DNA from: Algoriphagus sp.
Lineage (GTDB): Bacteria; Bacteroidota; Bacteroidia; Cytophagales; Cyclobacteriaceae
Assembly (NCBI RefSeq): GCF_013373065.1
Contig: NZ_JABXIN010000018.1
Location: 1 to 64,000, forward strand
Direction of reading: 5' to 3'
Length of the DNA stretch: 64,000 bases
The notes beneath the pieces were generated by a model, which did no database searches, had not been told where the DNA came from, and was given only the letters and a program-made list of their open reading frames with translations. The number at the start of each line of letters is the position of its first letter. Positions within the stretch are counted from its first letter, which is position 1. Position numbers and translations under genes: made by a program. This document shows, piece after piece, positions 45,850-54,962 of the stretch.

Positions 45850-46803
45850 TTATTTGGCCCATTTAAAAGTCTCTAAGAGGGGCCTGAATTCATAGTCCAG
45901 GATTTTTTGGACTTTGCTATTATCAAAATGGACAGCCATTTGAGATATCCGGGCAGTGCTACGATTCAAGGGTATATTTGAAGTTCCGATCCAACGGGAA
46001 AATCCTGCATACCAAACTGCCAGATTCAATAACAACGGAGTGACTGGTTTTTGAGGAGCTTTTTTATCAAAAGCTTGGGCCATTTGCTTGAAAAATTCCT
46101 TGTAAGAAATACTTGCAGCATTAAGAATAAAGCGCTCTCCCCAGATTCCTTTTTCAAATAGAAGGCGGGTGACTTTTGCCGCGTCCCGAGCATCGATGTA
46201 GTTTACATCCCCTTTTGGATAATATGTTTTTCCCTCTAACACATAGTTGTAAATAGACGTACTACTTCGTTCATCAGCGATCTTTCCGAGAATGATGGAA
46301 GGGTTGACCACCAATACTTCCAGACCTTCTTGTTCCCCTCGCCATACTTCGAGTTCTCCCTCATACTTGGAGCGGGCATAATCTGTATGAAGAGGGGATT
46401 CAGTCCATTTGAATTTCTCATTGATCGTGGTAAGCTCGGTAGATCTTCCGATGGCGGCCACGGAGGAAACATGAATTAAGCGCTTGACCCCCTTTTCTAA
46501 CATGGTATTCACCAAGTTTCGAGTACCAATCACATTGGTTTGGTAAAGTTGATCCGAATCAGATGGAGAAAAGGAAACCATTCCGGCGGCATGAATTACC
46601 AAATCCATGTTTTCCAAGGCAGTTTCTAGCTTGGTTTGATCATGTAAATCCGCCTCAACATAGGTGACATCAATTCCAGCTTGGTCTAGGAGTCGGGTGG
46701 ATGATCCTGCTCTTCGCATGCCAAAAATTTTTCCAAGCGGAGCAAATTCACCAGCCAAGTAACTGCCGAAGAGTCCTGTTATTCCGGTGATTAGAATATT
46801 CAT
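45850..46803 (-). CDS. NAD-dependent epimerase/dehydratase (extended SDR)
   Basis: A 317-residue extended SDR enzyme acting on a nucleotide sugar or similar. The dinucleotide motif ITGITGLFG is at residues 5-13, the catalytic YARSK (Tyr-x-x-x-Lys) lies near residue 143, and NPSIILGK follows. The substrate is not clear; the group also includes dihydroflavonol-4-reductase-like enzymes. It is third in the rfbC-PHP-SDR run, 10 bases after the PHP gene. Confidence 0.85.
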   Translation of the reverse strand: MNILITGITGLFGSYLAGEFAPLGKIFGMRRAGSSTRLLDQAGIDVTYVEADLHDQTKLETALENMDLVIHAAGMVSFSPSDSDQLYQTNVIGTRNLVNTMLEKGVKRLIHVSSVAAIGRSTELTTINEKFKWTESPLHTDYARSKYEGELEVWRGEQEGLEVLVVNPSIILGKIADERSSTSIYNYVLEGKTYYPKGDVNYIDARDAAKVTRLLFEKGIWGERFILNAASISYKEFFKQMAQAFDKKAPQKPVTPLLLNLAVWYAGFSRWIGTSNIPLNRSTARISQMAVHFDNSKVQKILDYEFRPLLETFKWAK

Positions 46804-46813
46804 TGGAGAGTAC

Positions 46814-47560
46814 TCACAATTCAGTATTTAACCAGTTCATCTCTTTGATCTTCTGGTAGTATTTGGCCCCGGAAAGGGTTTTGAGCATGTCCAGATATCG
46901 CTCGTTATGGCAATCTGAACCCAAAAATCGGACATTACCGGTATCAATCAGATTCTCTGCAAATTCCTTGACCGGGCGGGAATAAAAGCCAGTCAGTGAC
47001 AGCATATTCACTTGAAGCAAAATTCCCCGATCCAGGATTTCCTGCTGGAGGTTTTTGTCCGCCAATAAATATTGATACCGTTCTGGATGAGCAAAAACAG
47101 GTTTGTATCCAGCCATTTCTAATTGAAAAAATGATTCCAATAACATTTGGGGTTTATTGATAAATCCCGTTTCCACCAATACATAGTGATCCCCAAAGGA
47201 TAGCAGTTTGTCTCCTGCTTTTACTTTTTCCAAAAAAATCTCATCCAAATAGTATTCGGCTGCAGCCTCAATTTCGATGGGAATTCCTGCCTGCTGAACG
47301 GCTTTACGAAGATCTTCCAATCCCATTTGAATGATTTCAGGCGTATTCCGATAGTATTCGGACATTACATGGGGAGTAGTCACCAATTTTTTGAGGCCGA
47401 GATCTGCCATTTCCCGAATCAATCCTAGCGATTCCTCCATGGTTTTTGAACCATCATCAATGCCTGGGATCAAATGAGAATGCATGTCTGCATGCAACCA
47501 ATCCAGGTTCAGGTCTTCAACTTCAACAGGTTTTCGCTTGAAAATATCGAGTAGTCCCAC
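46814..47560 (-). CDS. CpsB/CapC-type PHP-domain tyrosine phosphatase
   Basis: A 248-residue metal-dependent protein tyrosine phosphatase of the PHP fold that usually regulates capsule or exopolysaccharide export. Metal-ligand motifs: DMHSHLIPGIDDGSKTMEESL, TTPHVM, AEYYLDEIF, HPERYQY and SDCHNERY. The start codon is GTG at 47560, 3 bases after the rfbC stop. A partner tyrosine kinase (Wzc-like) is not in the window. Confidence 0.9.
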   Translation of the reverse strand: MGLLDIFKRKPVEVEDLNLDWLHADMHSHLIPGIDDGSKTMEESLGLIREMADLGLKKLVTTPHVMSEYYRNTPEIIQMGLEDLRKAVQQAGIPIEIEAAAEYYLDEIFLEKVKAGDKLLSFGDHYVLVETGFINKPQMLLESFFQLEMAGYKPVFAHPERYQYLLADKNLQQEILDRGILLQVNMLSLTGFYSRPVKEFAENLIDTGNVRFLGSDCHNERYLDMLKTLSGAKYYQKIKEMNWLNTEL

Positions 47561-47563
47561 GAC

Positions 47564-48118
47564 TTAAAATCCTCCTTCGCTTTCTTGAGTAAACTCGGCC
47601 AAAGTTGGCCATTTTTGATCTTTTTCGGAAATGATAGGTTGGTCTACCATCCAATCAATCTGTAATTCCGGATCATCCCAACGAATTCCTCCCTCACTTG
47701 GAAAATGATAGTATTCAGAACATTTGTATAGGAATACCGCGTCTTCCAATACTGAAAAACCATGGGCAAATCCTGCTGGAACGTAGAGGAGGTTTTGTTC
47801 TTCGGCATTCAAAATAACAGAATGCGATTGTCCATAGGTTTCCGATCCTTTTCGAAGATCTACAACCACATCCAAGACTTTTCCTTGAACTACCCGTACA
47901 AGTTTTGCTTGGGCATGGGGAGGACGTTGGAAGTGAAGCCCCCGGATCGTTCCTTTTTGAGAATAGGATTGGTTGTCCTGTTTCCATTGAATAGCGATCC
48001 CCAATTCATCAAACCAGTCTTGCCGATAGGATTCAAAGAAATATCCCCGCTCATCCCGAAAGACTTTAGGATAAATTTCAACAACCCCTTGAAGCTTACT
48101 TGGACGAAATTCTGGCAT
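47564..48118 (-). CDS. rfbC: dTDP-4-dehydrorhamnose 3,5-epimerase
   Basis: Epimerises dTDP-4-keto-6-deoxyglucose on the way to dTDP-L-rhamnose. Motifs: FRDERGYFFESYRQD, GTIRGLHFQRPPHAQAKLVRVVQGKVLDVVVDLRKGS with the catalytic His, and YVPAGFAHGFSVLED. It has 184 residues. The rfbA, B and D genes are absent here. It leads the polysaccharide-related run with the PHP phosphatase and the SDR enzyme. Confidence 0.95.
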   Translation of the reverse strand: MPEFRPSKLQGVVEIYPKVFRDERGYFFESYRQDWFDELGIAIQWKQDNQSYSQKGTIRGLHFQRPPHAQAKLVRVVQGKVLDVVVDLRKGSETYGQSHSVILNAEEQNLLYVPAGFAHGFSVLEDAVFLYKCSEYYHFPSEGGIRWDDPELQIDWMVDQPIISEKDQKWPTLAEFTQESEGGF

Positions 48119-48291
48119 GATTAATTGTTTGATCGGTCAAAATAAATATTCCTTCCTAGAGTATCCTAATCAAATTCATGGAATTATCACGACCTTTGTA
48201 GAAAGAATGGCGAACTCCAACAGGGTAAAGATTCCTTTTACTTGAACTAAAGGAAAGAGGAACAGCTTTTCTTTATACAGAAAAGAACAGC

Positions 48292-49554
48292 ATGAGTAAA
48301 TATTCTAGAAAACTCCAAAAATTAATTGATACGGCTCCGAAGCAGGAGACGGCGGTGTTGGTTTCTCTGATTCGACAGCAAGATTCGGATCAGGAAGTGG
48401 AAGAGCATTTGGAGGAATTGGCATTCTTGGCAGAAACCCTGGGGGTGAAATCGGTCTATCGATTTACCCAGCGCCTCGAAAAACCTGATATCAGGACCTT
48501 TATTGGAAAAGGGAAATTGGAGGAGATTTTGGCTTATATCACTCATTTTGGGGTAGATATGGTCATCTTCGATGATGATTTGACTCCTTCCCAGATGAAA
48601 AACCTGGAAAATGAACTTAAGGTCAAAGTCTATGACCGCTCCTTATTGATTCTGGATATTTTCTTAAAGCGGGCACAAACAGCTCAAGCTAAAACCCAGG
48701 TTGAACTGGCACGCTATCAATATTTACTCCCGCGATTGACTCGAATGTGGACTCACTTGGAGCGTCAGCGTGGGGGGACTTCCACCCGGGGTGGTGCCGG
48801 TGAAAAGGAAATTGAAACCGATAAGCGGGATATTCGAAATAAGATATCCTTGCTCAAGGGGAAATTGAAACAAATCGAAAAGCAAGGAGTCACCCAGCGA
48901 AAAGGCCGAAAAGGAATTGTCCGGGTAGCGTTGGTTGGTTATACCAATGTGGGGAAAAGTACCCTCATGAATTTAATCACCAAAACCGATATTCTGGCTG
49001 AAAACAAACTTTTTGCGACTGTCGATGCGACTGTACGGAAGGTCGTATTGGATCAGATTCCCTTCCTGCTTTCAGATACGGTTGGGTTTATCCGGAAACT
49101 TCCAACTCACCTGATCGAATCTTTTAAATCTACTTTGGACGAAATTAGGGAAGCCGATTTATTGGTGCATGTGGTGGATATTTCCCACCCGAGTTTTGAA
49201 GACCACATCGCTGTAGTTAATCAGACCCTTCGGGAAATTAATGCCGGGGACAAACCAGTATTGTTGGTTTTCAATAAGATTGATTTGGTGGAAACCATGC
49301 CTTCTGAAGAAGAAATTATGGAAATGTCTGAACTAGAACGACAAGAAGCAGACTTTAAAGATTTTAATGCACTCGCTGATGCATATAGAAAGAAAACTGG
49401 TATTGAACCGGTATTTATGGCTGCTGGAACAGGCTTGAATGTGGAGGAATTTCGTAAACGCCTGACAGAAGAAGTCAAAAAGATTCACCTAAAAATCTAT
49501 CCACATTATTTGGATGATCAGACCATCAGTTTTGATGAAAGAGATTTTAAATAA
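48292..49554 (+). CDS. hflX: GTPase HflX
   Basis: Ribosome-binding GTPase that splits stalled ribosomes under stress. A glycine-rich N-terminal domain (GTSTRGGAGEKEIETDKRDIRNKI) precedes the G domain with VGYTNVGKST (G1), DTVGFIRKLP (G3) and NKIDLV (G4). It has 420 residues including a C-terminal extension. It is divergent from rfbC and ends at a terminator shared with the convergent TonB receptor. Confidence 0.96.
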   Translation: MSKYSRKLQKLIDTAPKQETAVLVSLIRQQDSDQEVEEHLEELAFLAETLGVKSVYRFTQRLEKPDIRTFIGKGKLEEILAYITHFGVDMVIFDDDLTPSQMKNLENELKVKVYDRSLLILDIFLKRAQTAQAKTQVELARYQYLLPRLTRMWTHLERQRGGTSTRGGAGEKEIETDKRDIRNKISLLKGKLKQIEKQGVTQRKGRKGIVRVALVGYTNVGKSTLMNLITKTDILAENKLFATVDATVRKVVLDQIPFLLSDTVGFIRKLPTHLIESFKSTLDEIREADLLVHVVDISHPSFEDHIAVVNQTLREINAGDKPVLLVFNKIDLVETMPSEEEIMEMSELERQEADFKDFNALADAYRKKTGIEPVFMAAGTGLNVEEFRKRLTEEVKKIHLKIYPHYLDDQTISFDERDFK

Positions 49555-49555
49555 T

Positions 49556-49591
49556 AAAAAAGCTGCCCGGTTAATTCAGAGCAGCTTTTTT
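49556..49591. terminator. Bidirectional terminator between hflX and the TonB receptor
   Basis: An 11-pair stem (49556-49566 with 49581-49591) with A-rich and T-rich flanks works on both strands. It separates two convergent genes by 41 bases. Confidence 0.9.
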
Positions 49592-49595
49592 GCTT

Positions 49596-51983
49596 TTAAA
49601 ATCGCATGCTAACTCCCAAAAGAAAATTGGTGCCGGCCTGAGGGTAGTAGTAATTTTCTGTAATCAATTCTCTCTCCGTATCTCCCGGGATAAAATAGCT
49701 GAAGGTATAGCCATTGGGTTCATACAGTTCATTGAAGATGTTATTGATCAGCAAGTTGATTTCCAGATTTTTGAAGTATTTGGGCTGTGCTGAGTAGCTG
49801 ATGCGCAGATCATTGGTGAAAAAGGCATCCAAGGAACGATCTTCATTGGAAGTGTTATCCAGGAATTGACGACCTACATACTTGCTCATCCAGTTGATAC
49901 TCAAACTTTGGATCGGCTTGAATTCGATAATGGCCGAACCAACCACATTTGGCGAGAAGGCAATATCGGTATCGGTGTAGGTGATCGCTTCTTGTCGAAA
50001 ATCTTCTACGCTGTAATCATCAATGTATTCGGTGAAGGAATCGATTTTATTTTGACTGAAAGCAATATTTCCTCCAAAGGTCCACGTTTGGGATACCTGA
50101 TAAGCTCCGTCCAATTCAATTCCAGCTCGATAGGAAGAAGCAACGTTTTCACGGATATAAGCCCCTACATCATTGATTTGACCAGTAAGAATTAGCTGGT
50201 CTTTATAGTCCATGTAGTAGAAATTCGCGTTGTAGGTGAAGTTTCCGGAACGGGACCGGATTCCAGCCTCTAAATTATTCAAGCGCTCCGGTCGGGGAAC
50301 TTCCGTGATAGGATTGTCGGTAAAATCCGAACGTACCGGTTCTCGATTGGCTACCGCATAGCTCGCATACCAGGTGTTTTTTCCTTTTTCGTATGAAATC
50401 CCAAATTTGGGGTTGAAGAAGGTATAATTTTCCTCCCCGTCAACTATCCGCAAATCATCATTCACGCCAAAGAAGGTGTAGTTGATTCCCCGGAGCTGTA
50501 AGTCACCAAAGAGATTAAGGCCTGGTTTCAGCTCATAGGTGGCTTTAGCATAGATATTCCGATCATCCTTGATGGCATTGTTGTCGTAGTAGCGGTCTCT
50601 GATATCGGTGTTGCCAGCGATCCGAGCCCAGATAATTTCTCCAAAATGATCTCCATCGTAGCGATTTGCGCCTCCTCCGAGGACTAGATCCCATTGTCCA
50701 TTGTCAGAGATATAATTCACCGAGCCAACAAAACCGTAGAAGTCATTGTCCAACCACCTTCTTCGGATGATATCGGTACTTTCAATCAATTCATCTCCAA
50801 TTTGTACCGGAGCCAAGCCATAGCTGGCAAAGTCATCATCTTCCCGATACTGCTCATAATAGCCTCTTCCATAAGTGTAATGCAGCGCCAAATTGGTTTT
50901 CCAGTTAGAGCCGATATTGCCCGTATAAATCAACTGATAATGATCCTGTTGGTAATTGTCGGTTTCATTATCATAGGTGTAGTAATTGTTGGTTCGGTCT
51001 GTTTCCAACAAGGCCTCCGGTAGACCCCACCAAGATTGATAGGTTTGTTCTTTTCCGGAAAAGACATTGAGTTTGACGACGTGATTTTCTCCATAATATC
51101 CTCCTGTCAAGAAATAGGAGCCCAAGTCTGAAAAGGCTCGATCCACATAGCCATCCGTGGTGATTTTTGATAGGCGTGCATCTACAGCAAATCGACCATT
51201 CAAAAGGCCCGTTCCTGCCTTGACGGTATGCCTCCAGGTATTGAAGCTACCGAAACCATTGTCAATTTGGGCATAGGCTTCATCTTGTCGGGTATCCGTT
51301 TGGAAGTTTAGGCTGGCTCCAAAAGTCGCCGCTCCATTCGTGGAGGTTCCTACTCCACGCTGGATTTGGACATTGTCAACCGAACTGGCAAAATCAGGCA
51401 TATTTACCCAAAAGACCCCATGTGATTCAGCATCATTCAAAGGAATCCCGTTGATTGTCACATTGATTCGGGTTTGATCTGTTCCGCGGATTCTAATTCC
51501 AGTGTAGCCAATTCCTGCACCGGCATCCGAGTGGGATACGACGGAGGGTGTGAAGTTCAAAAGGATAGGAATATCCTGCCCTAAGTTTCGTTTAGCCAAT
51601 TCTGCCTTATCAATGGTTTGAAAGGTGGTGGGAGTGGATTCAGAAGCCCGGGTAGCTGAAACGATGAATTCTTCGGAAACGAATTCTCTACTTTGAAGTC
51701 TGAAAATCAATTCCTCCGAAGAAGGAATAGAAATTTCTTGAGTGATGGATTCATAACCCAAATAGGAGACCCGAATCATCCAAATTCCTTCCGGAAGTTT
51801 GGAAAGGACAAATTTCCCATTCATGTCCGTGACCGTTCCTCTACCGGTTCCTTCCGCCCAAATGGAGGCTCCGACTAATGGGGAATTGGTAGCTTGATCC
51901 CAAACGCTTCCTTTCACTTGATACTGTGCCTGTGCAGCAAGTGTAGTCAGGCAAAAAGCCAGACTTAGCCATAAATTTTTCAT
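49596..51983 (-). CDS. TonB-dependent receptor under TPP-riboswitch control (probable thiamin receptor)
   Basis: A 795-residue outer-membrane receptor: signal peptide ending AAQAQ, a carboxypeptidase-regulatory-like domain (about 22-105; VKGSVWDQATNSPLVGASIW), a plug with IRIRGTDQTRINVTINGIPLND, and a barrel ending in a C-terminal Phe (LLGVSMRF), as usual. The frame extends to 52019; ATG 51983 starts the signal peptide. The TPP riboswitch upstream indicates that it takes up thiamin or its precursors when TPP is low. No PnuT or TenA-type gene follows, so the gene is monocistronic. Confidence 0.9.
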   Translation of the reverse strand: MKNLWLSLAFCLTTLAAQAQYQVKGSVWDQATNSPLVGASIWAEGTGRGTVTDMNGKFVLSKLPEGIWMIRVSYLGYESITQEISIPSSEELIFRLQSREFVSEEFIVSATRASESTPTTFQTIDKAELAKRNLGQDIPILLNFTPSVVSHSDAGAGIGYTGIRIRGTDQTRINVTINGIPLNDAESHGVFWVNMPDFASSVDNVQIQRGVGTSTNGAATFGASLNFQTDTRQDEAYAQIDNGFGSFNTWRHTVKAGTGLLNGRFAVDARLSKITTDGYVDRAFSDLGSYFLTGGYYGENHVVKLNVFSGKEQTYQSWWGLPEALLETDRTNNYYTYDNETDNYQQDHYQLIYTGNIGSNWKTNLALHYTYGRGYYEQYREDDDFASYGLAPVQIGDELIESTDIIRRRWLDNDFYGFVGSVNYISDNGQWDLVLGGGANRYDGDHFGEIIWARIAGNTDIRDRYYDNNAIKDDRNIYAKATYELKPGLNLFGDLQLRGINYTFFGVNDDLRIVDGEENYTFFNPKFGISYEKGKNTWYASYAVANREPVRSDFTDNPITEVPRPERLNNLEAGIRSRSGNFTYNANFYYMDYKDQLILTGQINDVGAYIRENVASSYRAGIELDGAYQVSQTWTFGGNIAFSQNKIDSFTEYIDDYSVEDFRQEAITYTDTDIAFSPNVVGSAIIEFKPIQSLSINWMSKYVGRQFLDNTSNEDRSLDAFFTNDLRISYSAQPKYFKNLEINLLINNIFNELYEPNGYTFSYFIPGDTERELITENYYYPQAGTNFLLGVSMRF

Positions 51984-52042
51984 GTGTAATAAACCCTTTC
52001 GGGAGATTGAGTTAAACATGGGAAGACTTAGGGGAAGTCATC

Positions 52043-52118
52043 CGTATTTGTTTACCCTTTTTGCAGCAATAAAAGCTAAAAAGCAGATGGTACCGATTCT
52101 GTCTCTTTTACAAATACG
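52043..52118 (-). repeat. Inverted repeat in the riboswitch leader
   Basis: The 9-base sequence at 52110-52118 is perfectly complementary to that at 52043-52051, both in the leader between the aptamer and the receptor ATG. The pairing would enclose a 58-base loop. No T run follows, so it is not a simple intrinsic terminator. Confidence 0.5.
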
Positions 52119-52123
52119 CTGCT

Positions 52124-52208
52124 TGCTCATTTCCCTTCGCCGGCACTACCCGGATCAGGTAATATGGGTATGATCTCAGCCCGTGATATTGGGGCACCCC
52201 TTATGATC
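52124..52208 (-). promoter_or_regulatory. TPP riboswitch (THI element)
   Basis: On the minus strand the conserved core of the TPP aptamer is complete and in order: GGGGTGCCCC, then GGGCTGAGAT (pyrimidine sensor), then ACCTGATCCGGGTA (52147-52160), then GCCGGCGAAGGGAA (pyrophosphate sensor, 52131-52144), with a closing P1 CAT/ATG pairing. Binding of thiamin pyrophosphate should switch off the TonB receptor gene 140 bases downstream. The start of the element agrees with the predicted transcription start. Confidence 0.95.
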
Positions 52209-52214
52209 TAGGAA

Positions 52215-52245
52215 CAAAGGTATAGAGGAAAAGTTTGAAAGCAAA
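52215..52245 (-). promoter_or_regulatory. Bacteroidota-type promoter of the riboswitch-receptor transcript
   Basis: Minus-strand TTTG (52242-52245), exactly 19 bases, then TACCTTTG (52215-52222): a full match to the phylum consensus. The predicted transcription start, about 52208-52210, is at the first base of the riboswitch. The -33 element lies inside the T tract of the upstream terminator. Confidence 0.8.
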
Positions 52246-52265
52246 AAAGAGGCTTTCGCCTCTTT
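52243..52265 (-). terminator. Intrinsic terminator of the VWA/AAA+ operon
   Basis: On the minus strand an 8-pair stem (52258-52265 with 52246-52253) on a GAAA tetraloop is followed by a T run. It sits immediately after the AAA+ gene and overlaps the next promoter's -33 element. Confidence 0.88.
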
Positions 52266-52268
52266 CTC

Positions 52269-53792
52269 TTATAAATCATCCTCGTCAAAATCCTCTTCTT
52301 CCCCCATTCCCATATTAAACATGGAACTGAAGAGGTCCCGAAATTGCAATCCGGTATCCAAAAGTTTTTTACTGAGTTGTGAATATTCGGCAAGCCCATG
52401 CAAGGCAAACTCCATAAAGAATTCTTTCTCTTTTTCAGGTAGGTTTTCGACCATTTGAGTGACGATATTCTCCAATCCCGGTACTTCGTGTAAGGCTTGC
52501 TTGTATTCTTTGTCGGATTGGGAGGCGAGAATGTCAAGTTCGTTTCCTTCCCCAAACCAAGCCAATGGAATCACATAGGGATTTCCTTCTTTGGATTTCT
52601 TTTTTTGTTCAGGTGATGGGAAATAGTTCACAAACTGACTTCGAATTGCTTTTCCGATCAGGTTGTAGGCAACAAGGCCGGCGCCTTCCTGTTCTCCCTC
52701 ATAGACCAATTCTACTTTTCCGGTGATCGCAGGAATCACTCCGATCAAGTCCGCAATTCGGACGACCGTGTTTTCCTCTCCGTTGAGATAAAGCCTCCGT
52801 TCCGCAGCTGAAATCAGGTTTTCGTAGGCCGAAATGGTCAATCGGGCTGAAACACCACTTTTTTCGTCCACATACTCCGAATTACGGGCTTCAATAGCAA
52901 TCTGCTCAATCAAATCCCGCATCAATTCAGGCACGTGAATTTGATCCACAGGCTTCCCTTCCAAATTGGCTTCTTGAGCGGTAATTTTCTTCCCAATTTC
53001 AATGCTTTTTGGATAGTGCGTGATGATTTGGCTTTCAATCCGGTCTTTTAACGGAGTCACAATGCTTCCTCGGTTGGTATAATCTTCAGGATTAGCAGTG
53101 AAGACAAATTGAATATCCAAAGGCAATCGCAACTTGAACCCGCGAATCTGAATGTCTCCTTCTTGCAAAATATTGAATAAAGCCACCTGAATTCGGGCTT
53201 GTAAATCAGGTAATTCATTAATTACAAAAATGGATCGGTGGGAACGCGGCACTAAACCATAGTGGATTACCCGCTCATCACTGTAGCTGAGTTTTAACGT
53301 AGCCGCTTTGATGGGATCCACATCGCCAATCAAGTCAGCAACAGATACATCCGGTGTGGCCAGTTTTTCGGTATAGCGCTCATTTCGGTGCCACCAACTA
53401 ATGGGGGTATGATCGCCTTTTTCCTCAATTAGGTTTTTGGCAAATGAAGACAAAGGATTCAAAGGATCATCATTCAGTTCGGAACCAAATACCACTGGCA
53501 CATACTCATCCAACAATTGCGTCATCATTCGAGCAATTCGGGTTTTGGCCTGTCCTCGAAGTCCGAGTAAATTGATATTGTGTCGGGATAAAATTGCCCG
53601 TTCAATATCCGGAATGACGGTATCTTCATAGCCCCAGATTCCCGCAAAGACATTTTCCTTTTGACGGATTTTTCGGATCAAATTATCCCGGAGTTCCTCC
53701 TTGATGGATTTGGGTTGATAACCAGCAGCCTTTAGCTGTCCTAGTGTTTTGATTTGGGTGAGTTCTTTTCCGCTTAGATTTTGGTAGTCCAT
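52269..53792 (-). CDS. MoxR/Mg-chelatase-like AAA+ ATPase
   Basis: A 507-residue AAA+ ATPase. Walker A is GLRGQAKT at residues 77-84; the Walker B region reads IFVINELPDL, with Asn192-Glu193 where Asp-Glu is usual. FTANPEDYTNRGSIVTPLKDR is the sensor and arginine-finger region. The end is very acidic (GEEEDFDEDDL). Partner of the VWA protein encoded 9 bases upstream; such pairs act as chaperones or assembly factors in other systems. Client is unknown. Confidence 0.88.
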   Translation of the reverse strand: MDYQNLSGKELTQIKTLGQLKAAGYQPKSIKEELRDNLIRKIRQKENVFAGIWGYEDTVIPDIERAILSRHNINLLGLRGQAKTRIARMMTQLLDEYVPVVFGSELNDDPLNPLSSFAKNLIEEKGDHTPISWWHRNERYTEKLATPDVSVADLIGDVDPIKAATLKLSYSDERVIHYGLVPRSHRSIFVINELPDLQARIQVALFNILQEGDIQIRGFKLRLPLDIQFVFTANPEDYTNRGSIVTPLKDRIESQIITHYPKSIEIGKKITAQEANLEGKPVDQIHVPELMRDLIEQIAIEARNSEYVDEKSGVSARLTISAYENLISAAERRLYLNGEENTVVRIADLIGVIPAITGKVELVYEGEQEGAGLVAYNLIGKAIRSQFVNYFPSPEQKKKSKEGNPYVIPLAWFGEGNELDILASQSDKEYKQALHEVPGLENIVTQMVENLPEKEKEFFMEFALHGLAEYSQLSKKLLDTGLQFRDLFSSMFNMGMGEEEDFDEDDL

Positions 53793-53801
53793 GGAATTTA
53801 T

Positions 53802-54902
53802 TTAAAAGCGTTTCGTTCTGTTTCGTCTGTAATCTTCAAAAATCAAATCCCCCAGTCCTTTCAGACTGCTGTAATAGGCATTTCCGTTATTCACTTTAGT
53901 AAACTCCTTGACAAATTCCTTCAGATAGGGGTCGGAAGCAATCATAAAGGTCGTTACGGGGATTTTCAGCTTTCGGCATTGAGCTGCTAATTTGAGCGTC
54001 TCGTTCAAGATTTTGCTATCGATGCCAAAAGCATTCTTATAATACTTGATCCCCACTTTTAAGCAGGTAGGCTTACCATCCGTAATCATAAAGATCTGCT
54101 TGTTGGGATTTTTTCTTCTTCTCAATAAATCCATCGCCAATTCCAAACCGGCAACGGTATTGGTATGATATGGGCCTACTTGGAGATAGGGCAAATCCTT
54201 GATTTCAATCTGCCAGGCATCATTTCCGAAGACAATCACATCCAGCGTGTCTTTCGGATAGCGGGTTTTGATCAATTCTGCCAAAGCCATGGCGACTTTT
54301 TTGGCAGGAGTAATTCGGTCCTCTCCATACAAAATCATGGAATGGGAAATATCAATCATCAAAACCGTTGAGGTTTGAGAACGATATTCCTGCTCAACTA
54401 CCTCAAGGTCGTCCTCGGTCAACAAATAATCTCCGGAAAGGCCGTGGTTGGCTTGGGCATTTCTCAGGGAATCGGTCAGTGCGATTTGATCCAGATTATC
54501 GCCAAACTCATAGGCTCGGCGGTCACTTCCCCGTTCATCACCCGGCCCCGAATGGGTCGTTTTGTGCTGTCCGGATTTTCCTCGTTTTAGCTTGCCAAAG
54601 ATTTCTTCCAAAGCCGATTTTCGAATGGTCTGCTCAGCTTTTCCAGTGATTTTAAATTCCCCTTTTTGATTTTCTTCGGTGAGATATCCTTTGGACTTTA
54701 AGTCTTCGATGAAGTCTCCAATTCCATAATTAGGATTGGTCAGATTATATCGCTTATCCAGATTACTCAACCAATTCAAGGCTTCTGCTACATCTCCACC
54801 TGTCATCGTTACAAGCTGGAGAAAAATATTGAGCAAATTCTCAAATGTGTTTTTAGAGGGGTCTTGAGGAGGTACGTATTGCGTGAACCGAAATCCTTTC
54901 AT
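53802..54902 (-). CDS. VWA-domain protein
   Basis: A 366-residue soluble protein. The N-terminal half (1-170) is helical and charged; the C-terminal half is a von Willebrand A domain with an intact MIDAS: Asp184, Ser186, Ser188 in DISHSM, Thr at about 247-249 in PYHTNTVAG, and Asp275 in MITDGKPT. It therefore should bind Mg2+ and a partner protein. The frame extends to 54950; ATG 54902 (MKGFRFTQYVPPQD) looks right. It is the first gene of the VWA-AAA+ operon. Confidence 0.88.
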   Translation of the reverse strand: MKGFRFTQYVPPQDPSKNTFENLLNIFLQLVTMTGGDVAEALNWLSNLDKRYNLTNPNYGIGDFIEDLKSKGYLTEENQKGEFKITGKAEQTIRKSALEEIFGKLKRGKSGQHKTTHSGPGDERGSDRRAYEFGDNLDQIALTDSLRNAQANHGLSGDYLLTEDDLEVVEQEYRSQTSTVLMIDISHSMILYGEDRITPAKKVAMALAELIKTRYPKDTLDVIVFGNDAWQIEIKDLPYLQVGPYHTNTVAGLELAMDLLRRRKNPNKQIFMITDGKPTCLKVGIKYYKNAFGIDSKILNETLKLAAQCRKLKIPVTTFMIASDPYLKEFVKEFTKVNNGNAYYSSLKGLGDLIFEDYRRNRTKRF

Positions 54903-54962
54903 ATTGGGTTTAACAAGTAGGAGGCTTGATGAGTTTACCTGAAAAGACAATTTATTCTAAAA

